Assembly (NCBI GenBank): GCA_904395815.1
Contig: CAJFOC010000024.1
Coordinates: 20,334-84,333 of the forward strand
Length of the DNA: 64,000 bases
Direction of reading: 5' to 3'
Source: an uncultured Holdemania sp.
GTDB taxonomy: Bacteria > Bacillota_I > Bacilli_A > Erysipelotrichales > Erysipelotrichaceae
How positions within the stretch are numbered: the first letter of the stretch is position 1; each line of letters opens with the position of its first letter. This document shows positions 10,671 through 21,311 of the stretch, in pieces. Under the pieces are notes generated by a model. That model was given only the letters and a program-made list of their open reading frames with translations, did no database searches and was not told the origin of the DNA. The translations under genes were made by a program, and so were the position numbers.

Positions 10671-10700
10671 AAATAAAAATCACCGGCCATGGCCGGTGAT
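10671..10700 (-). terminator. Intrinsic terminator of nrdDG (minus strand)
   Basis: Perfect palindrome ATCACCGGCC-AT-GGCCGGTGAT followed on minus strand by TTTTATTTT. Confidence 0.85.
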
Positions 10701-10716
10701 GGAAAGAATCACAATC

Positions 10717-11247
10717 TCAGTTTGAGTCCAGGGTAAGAAGCTGGACTTTTCCTGTTAAAAGCGTGGCAGGCATATCGATCAGCCGCTGATTGCGGGAACC
10801 GCGGAAAACCAGCCGCAGGTCTTTCTGCGCTTCAATAAAGGGACCGTCAACCAGCACATCCAGCTGCTGCAGCAGCGTATCGGTCCATTCTGTCCGCCAG
10901 GGGCTGGGCTGCCAGAGGTCTGTTTCCAGCACCCCGCCGGTAAAACACCAGATTGTTTTGTGAGGCAGCCGGCTGCGAATCAGCTTCAGCAGCTCGCACA
11001 CGTCTTTCTGATTTTCCGGTTCAAACGGTTCTCCCCCCAGCAAGGTGAAGCCGCTGATGAAATCCGGTTTCAAATCGTTCAGAATCTGTTCCGCCTGTTT
11101 TGACATAAAAGGCTGTCCATAACGGAAATCCCAGGTTTCCCGATTGAAACAGTTCGGACAGTGGTGACGGCAGCCGGAAACAAACAGGGAAACCCGGACG
11201 CCGGGACCGTTGGCGATGTCGCGCCGCTTGATTTCTCCGTAATACAT
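10717..11247 (-). CDS. nrdG: Anaerobic ribonucleoside-triphosphate reductase activating protein (radical SAM)
   Basis: GPGVRVSLFVSGCRHHCPNCFN (CxxxCxxC) and adjacency to nrdD. Confidence 0.92.
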   Translation of the reverse strand: MYYGEIKRRDIANGPGVRVSLFVSGCRHHCPNCFNRETWDFRYGQPFMSKQAEQILNDLKPDFISGFTLLGGEPFEPENQKDVCELLKLIRSRLPHKTIWCFTGGVLETDLWQPSPWRTEWTDTLLQQLDVLVDGPFIEAQKDLRLVFRGSRNQRLIDMPATLLTGKVQLLTLDSN

Positions 11248-11250
11248 GAA

Positions 11251-13410
11251 TTACAGGTGTTCGACACGATCGCGGATTTCTTCTGTCCGGCCCTGATTCC
11301 AGAACTGAGTGCCGATGTATCCGCAAGTACGGCGGGCGACATTGAGCTTGGACTGATCGGTGTTGCCGCAGTTCGGACATTTCCAGATCAGTTTGCCGTT
11401 TTCCTCTACGATTTCAATTTCCCGATCATATCCGCATTCCTGACAATAATCGCTCTTGGTGTTCAGTTCGGCATACATGATGTTGTCATAGATGAACTTC
11501 ATGATGGCCAGCACGGCGTCGAGGTTGTTTTCCATGTTCGGCACTTCGACATAACTGATCGCGCCGCCGGTGGACAGCGCCTGGAACTGCGCTTCAAACG
11601 ACAGTTTTTCAAACGCGTCGATCGGTTCGGTAACATGGACATGATAGCTGTTGGTGATGTAGCTTTTGTCCGTCACTCCCGGAATTACGCCGAAGCGTTT
11701 CTGCAGGCATTTGGCAAATTTGTAGGTTGTGCTTTCCAGCGGAGTGCCATAGATGCCAAAACCGATCGTCGTTTCCTTCTTCCAGCGGTCGCAGGCGTCG
11801 TTCATGTGCTTCATTACCTGCAGCGCAAACGGTGTGGCTTCTGGATCGGTGTGGGATTTGCCGGTCATGTAGCGTACGCATTCGCACAGTCCGGCATATC
11901 CCAGAGAAATGGTCGAATAACCGCCGACCAGCAGTTTGTCGATCGGCTCTCCTTTTTTCAGCCGGGCAATCGCGCCATGCTGCCAGAGAATCGGAGCGGC
12001 ATCGGAGAGCGTTCCTTTCAGCCGGTTGTGGCGGCACATCAGCGCTTTGTAGCACAGCTGCAGCCGTTCGTCAAAAATCTTCCAGAACTGATCCATGTCT
12101 CCCTTGGAGGACAGCGCTACATCGACCAGATTGATGGTCACGACACCCTGATTGAAACGCCCGTAGAATTTATAGTTGCCGTTTTCATCTTTCCACGGGC
12201 TGAGGTTGCTGCGGCAGCCCATGACAGGGAAGCAGTTGCCTTCCTTCAGCTCTTTCATCTTCTTTTCCGAAATGTAATCCGGAACCATACGCTTGGCCGT
12301 GCATTTGGCCGCCAGTTTGGTCAGATAATAATAAGGAGAATCTTCGTGGATGTTGTCTTCTTCCAGCACGTAGATCAGCTTCGGGAAAGCCGGCGTAATC
12401 CAGACGCCCTGTTCGTTTTTAACGCCCTGATAGCGCTGCTTCAGCGTTTCCTCAATGATCAGCGCCAGGTCTTTTTTCTCCTGTTCGTTTTTTGCTTCAT
12501 TCAGATACATGAAGACGGTGACAAACGGCGCCTGACCGTTGGTCGTCATCAGGGTTACGACCTGATACTGAATGGTCTGCACGCCTTTGCGGATCTCTTC
12601 CAGTAACCGCCGCTCAACGACGTCGTTCATCTGCTGCTCGGATACGGTCACGCCGAATTCCTTCAGCTCCTGCTGCAGTTCGCTGCGAATTTTATCCCGC
12701 GACACCTGAACAAACGGCGCCAGATGCGCCAGCGAGATGCTTTGACCGCCGTATTGATTGGAAGCGACCTGAGCGATGATCTGGGTGGCGATGTTGCAGG
12801 AAGTTGAGAAACTGTGCGGTTTTTCGATCATGGTATCGGAGATCACAGTGCCGTTTTGCAGCATGTCTTCCAGATTGACCAGATCGCAGTTGTGCATGTG
12901 CTGGGCATAATAGTCCATGTCATGAAAATGAATGATTCCCTGTTCATGCGCTTCGACGATATCCTGCGGCAGCAACAAACGGCGGGTCAGATCCTTGCTG
13001 ACTTCACCGGCCATGTAATCGCGCTGGACGCTGTTGACCGTCGGGTTCTTGTTGGAGTTTTCCTGCTTGGCTTCTTCGTTGTTGCATTCAATCAGCGTCA
13101 GAATCTGATTGTCCGTCGTGTTGGCCTTGCGGACCAGTGAACGGGTATAGCGGTAGCGAATGTAACGCTTGGCTACCTCAAAAGCCTGATGCGACATCAG
13201 CTGAGTTTCGACCATCTCCTGAATTTCCTCTACCGACAGGGCGCGGCGCATCTGGGCGCAGGCCTCCTCGATGGTGCAGGCGATGTCATGAATCACCTCG
13301 TCGCTCAGCTCCGGCTGACCGGTGCCGGCCAGGTTGGCTTTGCTGATGGCGCGTTCGATTTTGGTTTTGTCAAATTCGGCTTCCATGCCATTGCGCTTGA
13401 TAATTTTCAA
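11251..13410 (-). CDS. nrdD: Anaerobic ribonucleoside-triphosphate reductase
   Basis: ATP-cone N-terminus (KIIKRNGMEAEFDKTKIERAI), Zn motif CQECGYD...CPNCGNTD, glycyl radical RRTCGYIG; TTG start at 13410 inferred, ORF opens to 13476. Confidence 0.92.
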   Translation of the reverse strand: MKIIKRNGMEAEFDKTKIERAISKANLAGTGQPELSDEVIHDIACTIEEACAQMRRALSVEEIQEMVETQLMSHQAFEVAKRYIRYRYTRSLVRKANTTDNQILTLIECNNEEAKQENSNKNPTVNSVQRDYMAGEVSKDLTRRLLLPQDIVEAHEQGIIHFHDMDYYAQHMHNCDLVNLEDMLQNGTVISDTMIEKPHSFSTSCNIATQIIAQVASNQYGGQSISLAHLAPFVQVSRDKIRSELQQELKEFGVTVSEQQMNDVVERRLLEEIRKGVQTIQYQVVTLMTTNGQAPFVTVFMYLNEAKNEQEKKDLALIIEETLKQRYQGVKNEQGVWITPAFPKLIYVLEEDNIHEDSPYYYLTKLAAKCTAKRMVPDYISEKKMKELKEGNCFPVMGCRSNLSPWKDENGNYKFYGRFNQGVVTINLVDVALSSKGDMDQFWKIFDERLQLCYKALMCRHNRLKGTLSDAAPILWQHGAIARLKKGEPIDKLLVGGYSTISLGYAGLCECVRYMTGKSHTDPEATPFALQVMKHMNDACDRWKKETTIGFGIYGTPLESTTYKFAKCLQKRFGVIPGVTDKSYITNSYHVHVTEPIDAFEKLSFEAQFQALSTGGAISYVEVPNMENNLDAVLAIMKFIYDNIMYAELNTKSDYCQECGYDREIEIVEENGKLIWKCPNCGNTDQSKLNVARRTCGYIGTQFWNQGRTEEIRDRVEHL

Positions 13411-13731
13411 ACCCGGGTTCCTCTCTTTCTGCTCTTGTTTATGGAACTGCCGGCAGCATGATCTGAACAACATCACCCCGGCAGGATTGGACCATTGTCT
13501 TAATCATAAACCAACGGCGGTCAAAAAGAAACAAGGACGCCCGAAAAAAATTGACTGTCCCGAATGACAGCGAAACGCTGCCGCGTTATACAGGGCGGTT
13601 TTCCGGGACGGCTGACGAAATGGAAATTTCTGCCTTTGCCAGAGCGGTGCAGCGTAACTTCCGCAAGGGCGGGGGTAGCATCCGCACCGCCTTCACGGTA
13701 TAATAAAGAAAAAAGAAAAGGATGAGGTGTC

Positions 13732-14181
13732 ATGCAGAGTCAGCGGGAGTTTCCGTGTTCGGATCTCCAGTTCTTTAATTATATAGCCCGTCGGATCTGC
13801 CGGGATGTTCAGATGGAAACCGGCAGGAAGATCGAACTGAGACAGCTGGAAGAAGGATTCCAGTATGAGAAGAAGGTACAGATCACGCAGCGAAGGAAGA
13901 TTGTGGGCCGGATGACGGTAAGCGTGTTTCAGCGGCCTTCCTGTATCCGTCTGGAATATGAGATGGAAGACGGAACTCAGACGCAGGATTATCAGATCCG
14001 CCCCTTGCAGCGAGGGTGTCAGGTGTTGTATCAGGAACGGTTTCATGCCCGTCAGATTTCCCGCAAGCTGATGAGCGCAGTCAATGAACAGCTGCGGGGA
14101 AAGACTCATCGGCGGAAAATGGAAGAGATGATGAACAGCTGGGAGAAAGAGATCCGTCAGCTGTATTCATCACACTTCTGA
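13732..14181 (+). CDS. DUF3284-like hypothetical protein
   Basis: 149 aa, RBS AAGGATGAGG; family assignment from overall pattern only. Confidence 0.45.
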   Translation: MQSQREFPCSDLQFFNYIARRICRDVQMETGRKIELRQLEEGFQYEKKVQITQRRKIVGRMTVSVFQRPSCIRLEYEMEDGTQTQDYQIRPLQRGCQVLYQERFHARQISRKLMSAVNEQLRGKTHRRKMEEMMNSWEKEIRQLYSSHF

Positions 14182-14225
14182 GCAGGCGCAATAGTATGGT
14201 AATAGAAGGAAAGGAGCCCAACGGA

Positions 14226-15488
14226 ATGGAAGAAGTGTTTAAAATTGAAGGAAGGCATCCGCTGAAGGGAGAAGTCCGAATCAGCGGGGCGAAAAATGCG
14301 ACGGTCGCGCTGATCCCGGCTTCAATTCTGGCCGGCGGTCCGGTGACGATCTGCGGCGTGCCGGATATCGCGGATGTGGAATCCCTGGCGGTTCTTCTGA
14401 AGGAACTTCATGTGGAAGTGGTCCACAAGGATCGCGGACACCTGGTGATTGATCCGACCGGCATGCGCAACATCCCGCTGGTGCATCCGGCGGTAACCCG
14501 GTTACGAGCTTCCTATTATTTTATGGGGGCGCTGTTAGGAAAATACCGGCAGGTCAAAATCAAGATGTCCGGCGGCTGTTATCTGGGGCCCAGACCGATC
14601 GACCTGCATCTGAAAGGGTTTGAGGCATTGGGCGCGACCATCGATTATCAGAAGGGCTGTTATGAGATCCGGGCTGAGGAGCTGGTCGGCACCAAAATCT
14701 TTCTGGATATTTCTTCTGTGGGCGCGACGATCAACATCATGATGGCGGCCGTCTATGCCAGAGGACGCACGACCATTGAAAACGCGGCCAAGGAGCCGGA
14801 GATCATTGATGTGGCGACGCTGCTGAACAAAATGGGAGCGCAGATTCGCGGCGCCGGCACCAATGTGATTACCATCGACGGAGTGACGTCGCTGTCAGGC
14901 TGTTTTCATGAGATCATTCCGGATCGGATCGAGGCGGGAACGTTCATCATCATGGCGGCCGCGGCGGCGGAACAGATGAAAATTGCCAACATCATTCCGC
15001 AGCATCTGGAATCGCTGTTATCCAAGCTGCAGGAAATGGGCGTGGATATGGAAGTGGATGTGGATTGCGTGACGATTCGGGGCGGCCGGAAGCTGCAGGG
15101 CGTGGATATCAAGACATTGCCTTATCCGGGGTTTGCGACCGATCTGCAGCAGCCGCTTTCGGCGCTGCTGACTCAGGCGGAAGGCAAGTCCACGATCCGG
15201 GAAACGATTTATCCGGAACGGTTCAAGCACTGTCTTGAGCTGCAGCGGATGGGCGCCAACATCACAGTCGGTCAGGGCAGCTGTACGATTGAGGGCATCA
15301 CCCCGCTGTATGGCGACCGGGTGACGGCGACCGATTTGCGCTGCGGAGCGAGTCTGGTGGTGGCCGGCTTGCTGGCGGAGGGCATCACGGAAATTCATGA
15401 GATTTATCATATCGAACGCGGATACGATAATCTCGATGGCAAGCTGCGGGCGCTGGGCGCGAAAATCTGGCGCGAACGCGTGCAGTAA
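14226..15488 (+). CDS. murA: UDP-N-acetylglucosamine 1-carboxyvinyltransferase
   Basis: [18 protein letters not shown]; active-site Cys in [24 protein letters not shown]. Confidence 0.93.
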   Translation: MEEVFKIEGRHPLKGEVRISGAKNATVALIPASILAGGPVTICGVPDIADVESLAVLLKELHVEVVHKDRGHLVIDPTGMRNIPLVHPAVTRLRASYYFMGALLGKYRQVKIKMSGGCYLGPRPIDLHLKGFEALGATIDYQKGCYEIRAEELVGTKIFLDISSVGATINIMMAAVYARGRTTIENAAKEPEIIDVATLLNKMGAQIRGAGTNVITIDGVTSLSGCFHEIIPDRIEAGTFIIMAAAAAEQMKIANIIPQHLESLLSKLQEMGVDMEVDVDCVTIRGGRKLQGVDIKTLPYPGFATDLQQPLSALLTQAEGKSTIRETIYPERFKHCLELQRMGANITVGQGSCTIEGITPLYGDRVTATDLRCGASLVVAGLLAEGITEIHEIYHIERGYDNLDGKLRALGAKIWRERVQ

Positions 15489-15502
15489 AACCGGAATTCT
15501 GC

Positions 15503-15535
15503 AGGACGCAGGGAAAAGCCCGGCGTCCTTTTTTG
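15503..15535 (+). terminator. Intrinsic terminator after murA
   Basis: AGGACGC...GCGTCCT followed by TTTTTT. Confidence 0.8.
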
Positions 15536-15733
15536 CCTTCTGAGCCGCAGCGCGAAAAGAAGCGGGGCAGAAGCGGTTTCCATGATCGCAGTCAATATAA
15601 AATAAGGAACAGGATTGTCAGCGAAAGGGCTTTGTCAGATTGCGATTAGGACATCGATGACAAATGAAAGGGATTGTCATGACTTTTGACAGGTCGGTCC
15701 GGTTGTCACTTTTGAAACGGGAAAAAAAGAACT

Positions 15734-16315
15734 ATGATAAAGATGAAATCAGAAAGAGATCTGATCAAGGGAGTGATGAAATTGAAAAACTCAATGACAC
15801 GTGTTTTGTGGATCATCGCGGGAATTCTTCTGATTCTCTCCGGTGTGACCTTGTTGCTGAATCCGGAAGTTTCGCTGTTGTCCATGGCGGGAATGATCGG
15901 TTTTGTCATTCTGCTTTCCGGTATTTTTGATCTGGCCATTTACTTCAGTTTCAGCAAGTCGATGCTGGGCGCCGGATGGCAGTTATTGGATGGCATTCTC
16001 GGAGTGATCATCGGCTTCATGTTTATATTAAACAATGTGCTGGTGGCGGCGGTCTTACCGTACATCTTCGGCATGTGGATTCTGTTTTCCGGCGTTTCCA
16101 AAATCGTCAGCGGTTTTGATTTGAAGAAACTTGGCTTTTCGAAGTGGGGCTGGATCGTGGCTCTGGGCGTGTTAATGACGGGGGTCGGTGTGATCAGCTT
16201 CTGCAGACCGGTGCTGAGCGCGGTGGCGCTGTCGGCGCTGCTGGCGATCGGTCTGATTGCCGAAGGCGTGCATGCGATTTTCCGGGGATTGGTTTATCGC
16301 GGTTTCTGGCTGTAA
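15734..16315 (+). CDS. DUF308/HdeD-like small membrane protein
   Basis: Multi-TM protein [46 protein letters not shown]; start uncertain (15734-15776). Confidence 0.7.
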   Translation: MIKMKSERDLIKGVMKLKNSMTRVLWIIAGILLILSGVTLLLNPEVSLLSMAGMIGFVILLSGIFDLAIYFSFSKSMLGAGWQLLDGILGVIIGFMFILNNVLVAAVLPYIFGMWILFSGVSKIVSGFDLKKLGFSKWGWIVALGVLMTGVGVISFCRPVLSAVALSALLAIGLIAEGVHAIFRGLVYRGFWL

Positions 16316-16348
16316 ATCGGATTCAGAAAGCCAGACAAAACAAGCTCT

Positions 16349-16380
16349 TCCTTTTCTTTCAGAAGGGAGAGCCTTTTTGG
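16349..16380 (+). terminator. Intrinsic terminator
   Basis: GCTCTTCC...GGGAGAGC followed by TTTTT. Confidence 0.7.
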
Positions 16381-16455
16381 TTAAGGGAAAAACGGTTTAT
16401 GTTGTTTTCCGGCTCTTTTTCACTTTGGATAAGCGATTTATTGAATAAAATGGGA

Positions 16456-16484
16456 TTGCATTCAAAAACGGGTTATGCTAAGAT
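16456..16484 (+). promoter_or_regulatory. Sigma-A-type promoter of rpmE
   Basis: TTGCAT - 17 nt - TAAGAT. Confidence 0.6.
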
Positions 16485-16542
16485 ATATGAGCACTTACTT
16501 TGGATCCGAAGGCGATTCAAGGCGGAAGGAGAGAAAACGAAC

Positions 16543-16749
16543 ATGAAAAAAGGCATTCACCCGAATTATCAGAAGACCAAGGTGACCTGCACAACCTGCG
16601 GAAGCACGTTTGAAACCGGTTCTGTGAAAAAGGACATCCGTGTCGATACCTGCTCAAACTGCCATCCGTTCTTTACCGGAAGACAGCGTTTCGCGGCAGC
16701 TCAGGGCCGGATTGAGAAGTTCAATCAGAAGTACGGACTCAAGAAATAA
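16543..16749 (+). CDS. rpmE: 50S ribosomal protein L31
   Basis: [50 protein letters not shown], CxxC...CxxC zinc form. Confidence 0.95.
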   Translation: MKKGIHPNYQKTKVTCTTCGSTFETGSVKKDIRVDTCSNCHPFFTGRQRFAAAQGRIEKFNQKYGLKK

Positions 16750-16769
16750 GAAACGGCAGATTCAGCAAA

Positions 16770-16795
16770 GAGGGCGGTACCGCCTTCTTTTCTTT
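16770..16795 (+). terminator. Intrinsic terminator of rpmE
   Basis: GGCGGTACCGCC palindrome followed by T-rich tract. Confidence 0.7.
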
Positions 16796-16882
16796 TGCCG
16801 GCCGGCATCGACATCTGGAAACACGGCGCTGATTCCTGTACAATAGATAAGAAGTAAGAAAAGGAACAGGAGAGGAAAAGGC

Positions 16883-17488
16883 ATGATGTATCATCAGTAC
16901 CGGCCGGGATATGTGGAAGTCATTTCCGGCTGTATGTTTGCGGGGAAGACGGAGGAACTGATCCGCCGGATCAAGGTTCTGGAATTTGCGAAAAAGAAAG
17001 TCATGGTCTTCAAACCGGCTATCGACAATCGTTACAGCGAGACACGGGTCGTTTCTCATGCCGGCAGCTCAGTGGAAAGCATCGTTGTCGGCAGCGCCTG
17101 TGAGATCGTGGAGCATGTGGAGGCGCAGACCGATGTGATCGCGATCGACGAGGTGCAGTTTTTCGATGAGGATATCATTGAGATCTGCGATTACTATGCC
17201 AAGCGGGGCAAGCGGGTGATGGCGGCCGGTCTGGACATGGACTTTCGAGGCGAACCGTTTGGCGTCATGCCGGTTTTGATTACCAAGGCGGAATTTGTCA
17301 CCAAGCTGACCGCGGTATGTACAGTGTGCGGGGCTCCGGCGACCCGGACGCAGCGGCTGGTCAACGGGGAGCCGGCCAGCTATGATGATCCGGTCATTCT
17401 GGTGGGGGCGGCGGAAAGCTATGAAGCGCGCTGCCGTCATTGTCACCAGGTCAGAAACCGGCCGTCCCATCTGGGGTTGCCGCTATGA
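16883..17488 (+). CDS. tdk: Thymidine kinase
   Basis: [34 protein letters not shown], zinc Cys residues. Confidence 0.95.
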   Translation: MMYHQYRPGYVEVISGCMFAGKTEELIRRIKVLEFAKKKVMVFKPAIDNRYSETRVVSHAGSSVESIVVGSACEIVEHVEAQTDVIAIDEVQFFDEDIIEICDYYAKRGKRVMAAGLDMDFRGEPFGVMPVLITKAEFVTKLTAVCTVCGAPATRTQRLVNGEPASYDDPVILVGAAESYEARCRHCHQVRNRPSHLGLPL

Positions 17489-18864
17489 GCAGCCGCTTTC
17501 GAAAAAGGTGGCTGGGACCGCCGTCATTTTATAAAAAGGTACTGGTGATTTCCGTGCCGCTGGCGCTGCAGCAACTGCTCAACAGCGCGATGGGCATCAC
17601 TGACAGCATCATGGTTTCCTGGATTGGGCAGGTCAGCGCGGTAGGAACGGCCGCTCAGCTGGAAAATCTGATGATGACCGTCGGATTCGGCGTGGCCAGC
17701 GGCGCCGGGATTTTCATGTCGCAGTTCTTTGGCCGTCACGATCTGGCTGGCGAACGCAAGGCGTTTGGCCTGGGACTGATTCTGAGTCTGATCAACGCGC
17801 TGGTCTGGATGATGGCGGCGCGGCTGCTGGGCCGGCAGATTATGAGCTTTTACATTCAGGATCCGGCGGTGATTGAATCCGCGCTGCAGTATCTGAACAT
17901 CGCGATGATTTCCTACCTGCCGGGTGCGCTGATCACGATGTTTTCCTTTGCCTATCGCTGCATTCAGAAAACGCATGTGCCGATGCTGATCGGGTTGTGC
18001 AGCATGGTGGTCAACGTCGTGCTGAATTATTGCCTGATTTTCGGCCATTTCGGTTTTCCACAGCTGGGAGTAAGGGGCGCGGCGCTGGGAACCTTGTGCG
18101 CTCAGTGTACCGGGTTGCTGATCCATGGAATCTATGCCTGGCGGACGCATCAGCCGTTTGTCGGCACACCGGGGCAGATGTTTGCCATCCGTGCTGATTT
18201 CGCGGTGCCGGTATTGCGGAGAGCCTGGCCGCTGATTGTCAACGAGCTGCTGTTTGGCTTTGGCAACACGCTGTATATCCGGGCTTTTGGACGGCTGGGA
18301 ACGGAAGCGATGGATGCGTATTATGTCGGCAATCAGATTTCCAATATGTTTTTCTTTATCGTTCAGGGGCTCAACAGCGCCAACGGCGCGATTCTCGGCG
18401 CTTCGCTGGGCAAGGGCGATCTGACGCTGGCCAGACAGCAGGGAAACTGGTTTGTGGCGCTGGCGGTCGTGCTGTCCGCGCTGTCTTCGGTGCTGATTCT
18501 GACTTTCGCTCAGCCGATGGTCAGTCTGTTCGGCTTGCAGAATCCGCGGGTATTTCAGGATGCGGTCTTGATCGTACGGATTTTCTCGCTGCGCATTTCC
18601 CTGCGGATGTTCAATGTACTTGTGTTTTCCGCGCTCAGAGCTGGCGGGGATTCCAAATATCTGGCATTTCTGGATGCCGGAATCATGTGGCTTGTCGGCC
18701 TGCCGCTGGCCTTTGTGCTGGTGGAAGGTTTCCATCTGACCAGTATCGCGCTGGTCTTCCTGATCATCCAGGTCGAACAGCTCGTCCGGATGGTGATCGG
18801 GCTGAAACGGTATTTCAAAGGAGTCTGGCTGGTCGATCTGACCCGCGAGGTCAAAACGGTTTAA
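17485..18864 (+). CDS. MATE family efflux transporter
   Basis: Multi-TM; ATGA overlap with tdk; [29 protein letters not shown]. Confidence 0.88.
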   Translation: MSSRFRKRWLGPPSFYKKVLVISVPLALQQLLNSAMGITDSIMVSWIGQVSAVGTAAQLENLMMTVGFGVASGAGIFMSQFFGRHDLAGERKAFGLGLILSLINALVWMMAARLLGRQIMSFYIQDPAVIESALQYLNIAMISYLPGALITMFSFAYRCIQKTHVPMLIGLCSMVVNVVLNYCLIFGHFGFPQLGVRGAALGTLCAQCTGLLIHGIYAWRTHQPFVGTPGQMFAIRADFAVPVLRRAWPLIVNELLFGFGNTLYIRAFGRLGTEAMDAYYVGNQISNMFFFIVQGLNSANGAILGASLGKGDLTLARQQGNWFVALAVVLSALSSVLILTFAQPMVSLFGLQNPRVFQDAVLIVRIFSLRISLRMFNVLVFSALRAGGDSKYLAFLDAGIMWLVGLPLAFVLVEGFHLTSIALVFLIIQVEQLVRMVIGLKRYFKGVWLVDLTREVKTV

Positions 18865-18878
18865 AGGAGGAATAGGAT

Positions 18879-19961
18879 ATGGACGCAATAACACAGAGAC
18901 TGGAATCGATTGCGAAGCGTTACCAGGAAATCAACGAAGAAATGCTCAGACCGGAAATTGTTTCCGATCCGAGACAGCTGGCGAAGCTGGGGAAGGAACA
19001 GGCTTCGCTGCGGCAGTCGGTCGAGGCGTATGAGGAGCTGAAAAATCTGAATTCTCACATCGATCAGGCGCTGCAGATGGAAAAGGAAAGCGATCCGGAA
19101 CTGAAGGAAATGGCGCAGATGGAGCTGGAAGAGCTGCAGCCGCGCCGTCAGGAACTGCTGAAAAAGATTGAAGTGCTGCTGATACCGAAGGATCCGGATG
19201 ATGATCACGACTGCATTGTGGAAATCCGCGGTGCTGCTGGGGGCGATGAAGGCAATATCTTTGCCGGAGATCTGTATCGGATGTATACCCGTTATGCGGA
19301 AGCGCAGGGCTGGAAGGTTCAGGTTCTGGAAATGAGCGAATCGGAAGCGGGCGGATTCTCGCAGATTTCCTTTCTGATCAAAGGCAATGAAGTGTATCGT
19401 CATCTGAAATTTGAATCCGGAGCGCACCGTGTTCAGCGGGTGCCCAAGACGGAAACCCAGGGACGGATTCATACGTCCACGGCGACCGTGCTGGTGTTGC
19501 CGGATGCGGAGGAAGCGGACATTGAAATCGATCCGGCGGATCTAACCATTGAGACGCATCGGGCCTCCGGCGCTGGCGGGCAGCATATCAACAAAACGGA
19601 TTCGGCGGTACGTATTGTCCATGTGCCGACCGGGATCACGGTCAACTGTCAGGATGGCCGTTCTCAGCACGAAAACCGGGAAACGGCGATGCGTCTGATC
19701 CGCGCCCGGGTGTATGAGGAAATCAGCCGCCAGCGGGAAGAAGCAGAAGGGGCGCAGCGGCGGGCCAAAATCGGAACGGGTGACCGTTCGGAAAAGATCC
19801 GTACTTACAATTATCCGCAAAACCGGGTGACCGATCATCGCATCGGCTACACCGTCAATCAGCTGGACAGGATTATGGAAGGACGGCTGGATGATCTGAT
19901 TGCCGCTCTTTTGGCGGAGGAGCAGCGTCAGAAACTGGCCGGGGAGAAACAGGATGCCTAG
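18879..19961 (+). CDS. prfA: Peptide chain release factor 1
   Basis: GGQ motif in HRASGAGGQHINKTDSAVRI; full-length 360 aa. Confidence 0.96.
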   Translation: MDAITQRLESIAKRYQEINEEMLRPEIVSDPRQLAKLGKEQASLRQSVEAYEELKNLNSHIDQALQMEKESDPELKEMAQMELEELQPRRQELLKKIEVLLIPKDPDDDHDCIVEIRGAAGGDEGNIFAGDLYRMYTRYAEAQGWKVQVLEMSESEAGGFSQISFLIKGNEVYRHLKFESGAHRVQRVPKTETQGRIHTSTATVLVLPDAEEADIEIDPADLTIETHRASGAGGQHINKTDSAVRIVHVPTGITVNCQDGRSQHENRETAMRLIRARVYEEISRQREEAEGAQRRAKIGTGDRSEKIRTYNYPQNRVTDHRIGYTVNQLDRIMEGRLDDLIAALLAEEQRQKLAGEKQDA

Positions 19962-20820
19962 TTACCGTCAGCTGGTACATCAGTGGGATGCGCAGCTGCA
20001 GCAGCATCAGATTCCGCTGGAAACCGCCCGTGTGTTTCTGCTGGAGCTGACCCGGCAGCAGGATGTGGATCTGTATCTGAATTATGAACAGCCGGCCTCG
20101 GAATCGATCATTCAGGCGTTTGAAGCCGGGATGGCGCGGATTGTGAAGCAGGAACCGCTGGCCTATGTGCTGGGGTATTCCTGGTTTTACGGTTATCCGA
20201 TTCAGGTGAATGAAGATGTGCTGATTCCCCGCCCGGAAACCGAAGAGCTGGTCGCTCAGATTCTGGCCCGTACGGACGAGCTGTTTACGGATTCTTCGTT
20301 TATTGAAGCAGCGGATATCGGCACCGGCAGCGGAGCGATTGCGCTGGCCTTGGCGAAAGAGGAGCCCAAAATGCGGATGGTGGCCACTGATATCAGTGAA
20401 AAGGCGATTGCGGTGGCGCAGACCAATGCCCGTGCTTTGGCGGTGCCGGTTCGGTTTCTGGTTGGCGATATGGCTCAGCCATTGATCGAGCAGCGGCTGA
20501 AGCTGGATCTGGTGGTCTGCAACCCGCCTTACATTCCCGATCAGGAAGTGCTGGAAGCTTCCGTGGCGGAGTATGAGCCGCACGTGGCGCTGTTTGGCGG
20601 AGAGGATGGCCTGAAGTTTTACCGTCAGGTGTTTGCCGCCGCGCCGTTGATTCTGAAAGACAAGGCGCTGATGGCGTTTGAAATCGGATGGAATCAGAAA
20701 GAGGCGCTGTTACAGGAGGTGGCGGCCGCTTTTCCTGAGGCTCAGGCGGAAGTGGTGCGCGATATCAACGGCAAGGATCGGATGCTGTTTGTGACCTTTT
20801 CTGGCGGACAGCAGGAATAA
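19954..20820 (+). CDS. prmC: Release factor glutamine methyltransferase
   Basis: NPPY motif (VVCNPPYIPDQEV), DIGTGSGAIALALA; overlaps prfA 3' end. Confidence 0.94.
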   Translation: MPSYRQLVHQWDAQLQQHQIPLETARVFLLELTRQQDVDLYLNYEQPASESIIQAFEAGMARIVKQEPLAYVLGYSWFYGYPIQVNEDVLIPRPETEELVAQILARTDELFTDSSFIEAADIGTGSGAIALALAKEEPKMRMVATDISEKAIAVAQTNARALAVPVRFLVGDMAQPLIEQRLKLDLVVCNPPYIPDQEVLEASVAEYEPHVALFGGEDGLKFYRQVFAAAPLILKDKALMAFEIGWNQKEALLQEVAAAFPEAQAEVVRDINGKDRMLFVTFSGGQQE

Positions 20821-20830
20821 AACAGGAAAA

Positions 20831-20864
20831 TCCGTCCATCCTGAAGACCACAGGAAAGGACGGA
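20831..20864 (+). promoter_or_regulatory. Hairpin covering the RBS of the spoIIR-like gene
   Basis: TCCGTCC-A-TCCT / AGGA-AA-GGACGGA; 3' arm contains the AGGAAAGGA SD upstream of ATG 20869. Confidence 0.5.
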
Positions 20865-20868
20865 TAGG

Positions 20869-21246
20869 ATGCGTAAAGCAGGGGTATTGATCGTGCTGCT
20901 GATGTTTTGTTCGGTGTGTACGGTGATCGGAGAAACGCCTCAGGTTCACTGGCGGATTCAGGCGGATTCCCGGACTAACGAGGAAGCGGCGCTGAAAGTG
21001 AAAATTGCGGATCTGTACGTTCAGCTGACCGAAGGCGTGGATGAAAAATCCCGGCCGGTACTGATCGCGCAGAGTCTTGACTGGTTTGAGTTTGATGAGG
21101 ATATCCACGCCAGTTATGAAGCGGATACGCTGGTGATTGTACAGGGCGATGGCCAGGGCAGTCAATTCAGCGGTACCTTTGACACCTTCAGCTGCGGCCG
21201 GCCGGTTCAGCCGCGCTCCTGGTTTGCCGAACTGCTGGGCGGCTGA
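20869..21246 (+). CDS. Short secreted SpoIIR-like protein (putative)
   Basis: Signal peptide, then VHWRIQADSRTNEEAALKVKIADLYVQL resembling the SpoIIR opening ANSDSxEDQALKLKVRD; sits directly after prfA-prmC. Confidence 0.5.
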   Translation: MRKAGVLIVLLMFCSVCTVIGETPQVHWRIQADSRTNEEAALKVKIADLYVQLTEGVDEKSRPVLIAQSLDWFEFDEDIHASYEADTLVIVQGDGQGSQFSGTFDTFSCGRPVQPRSWFAELLGG

Positions 21247-21311
21247 ATCCAGGATGTATTGGGCTTAGCCTGTGCGCCAGAGGCCGAAGAGAAGGACTTG
21301 TATCGCGAAAC

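Noticed and set aside
11161-12606. 481-aa plus-strand ORF opposite nrdD
   Set aside because: Antisense to a clear nrdD; low-complexity shadow ORF.
17524-18894. 456-aa antisense ORF over the MATE gene
   Set aside because: Same shadow-ORF pattern as for the other MATE gene.
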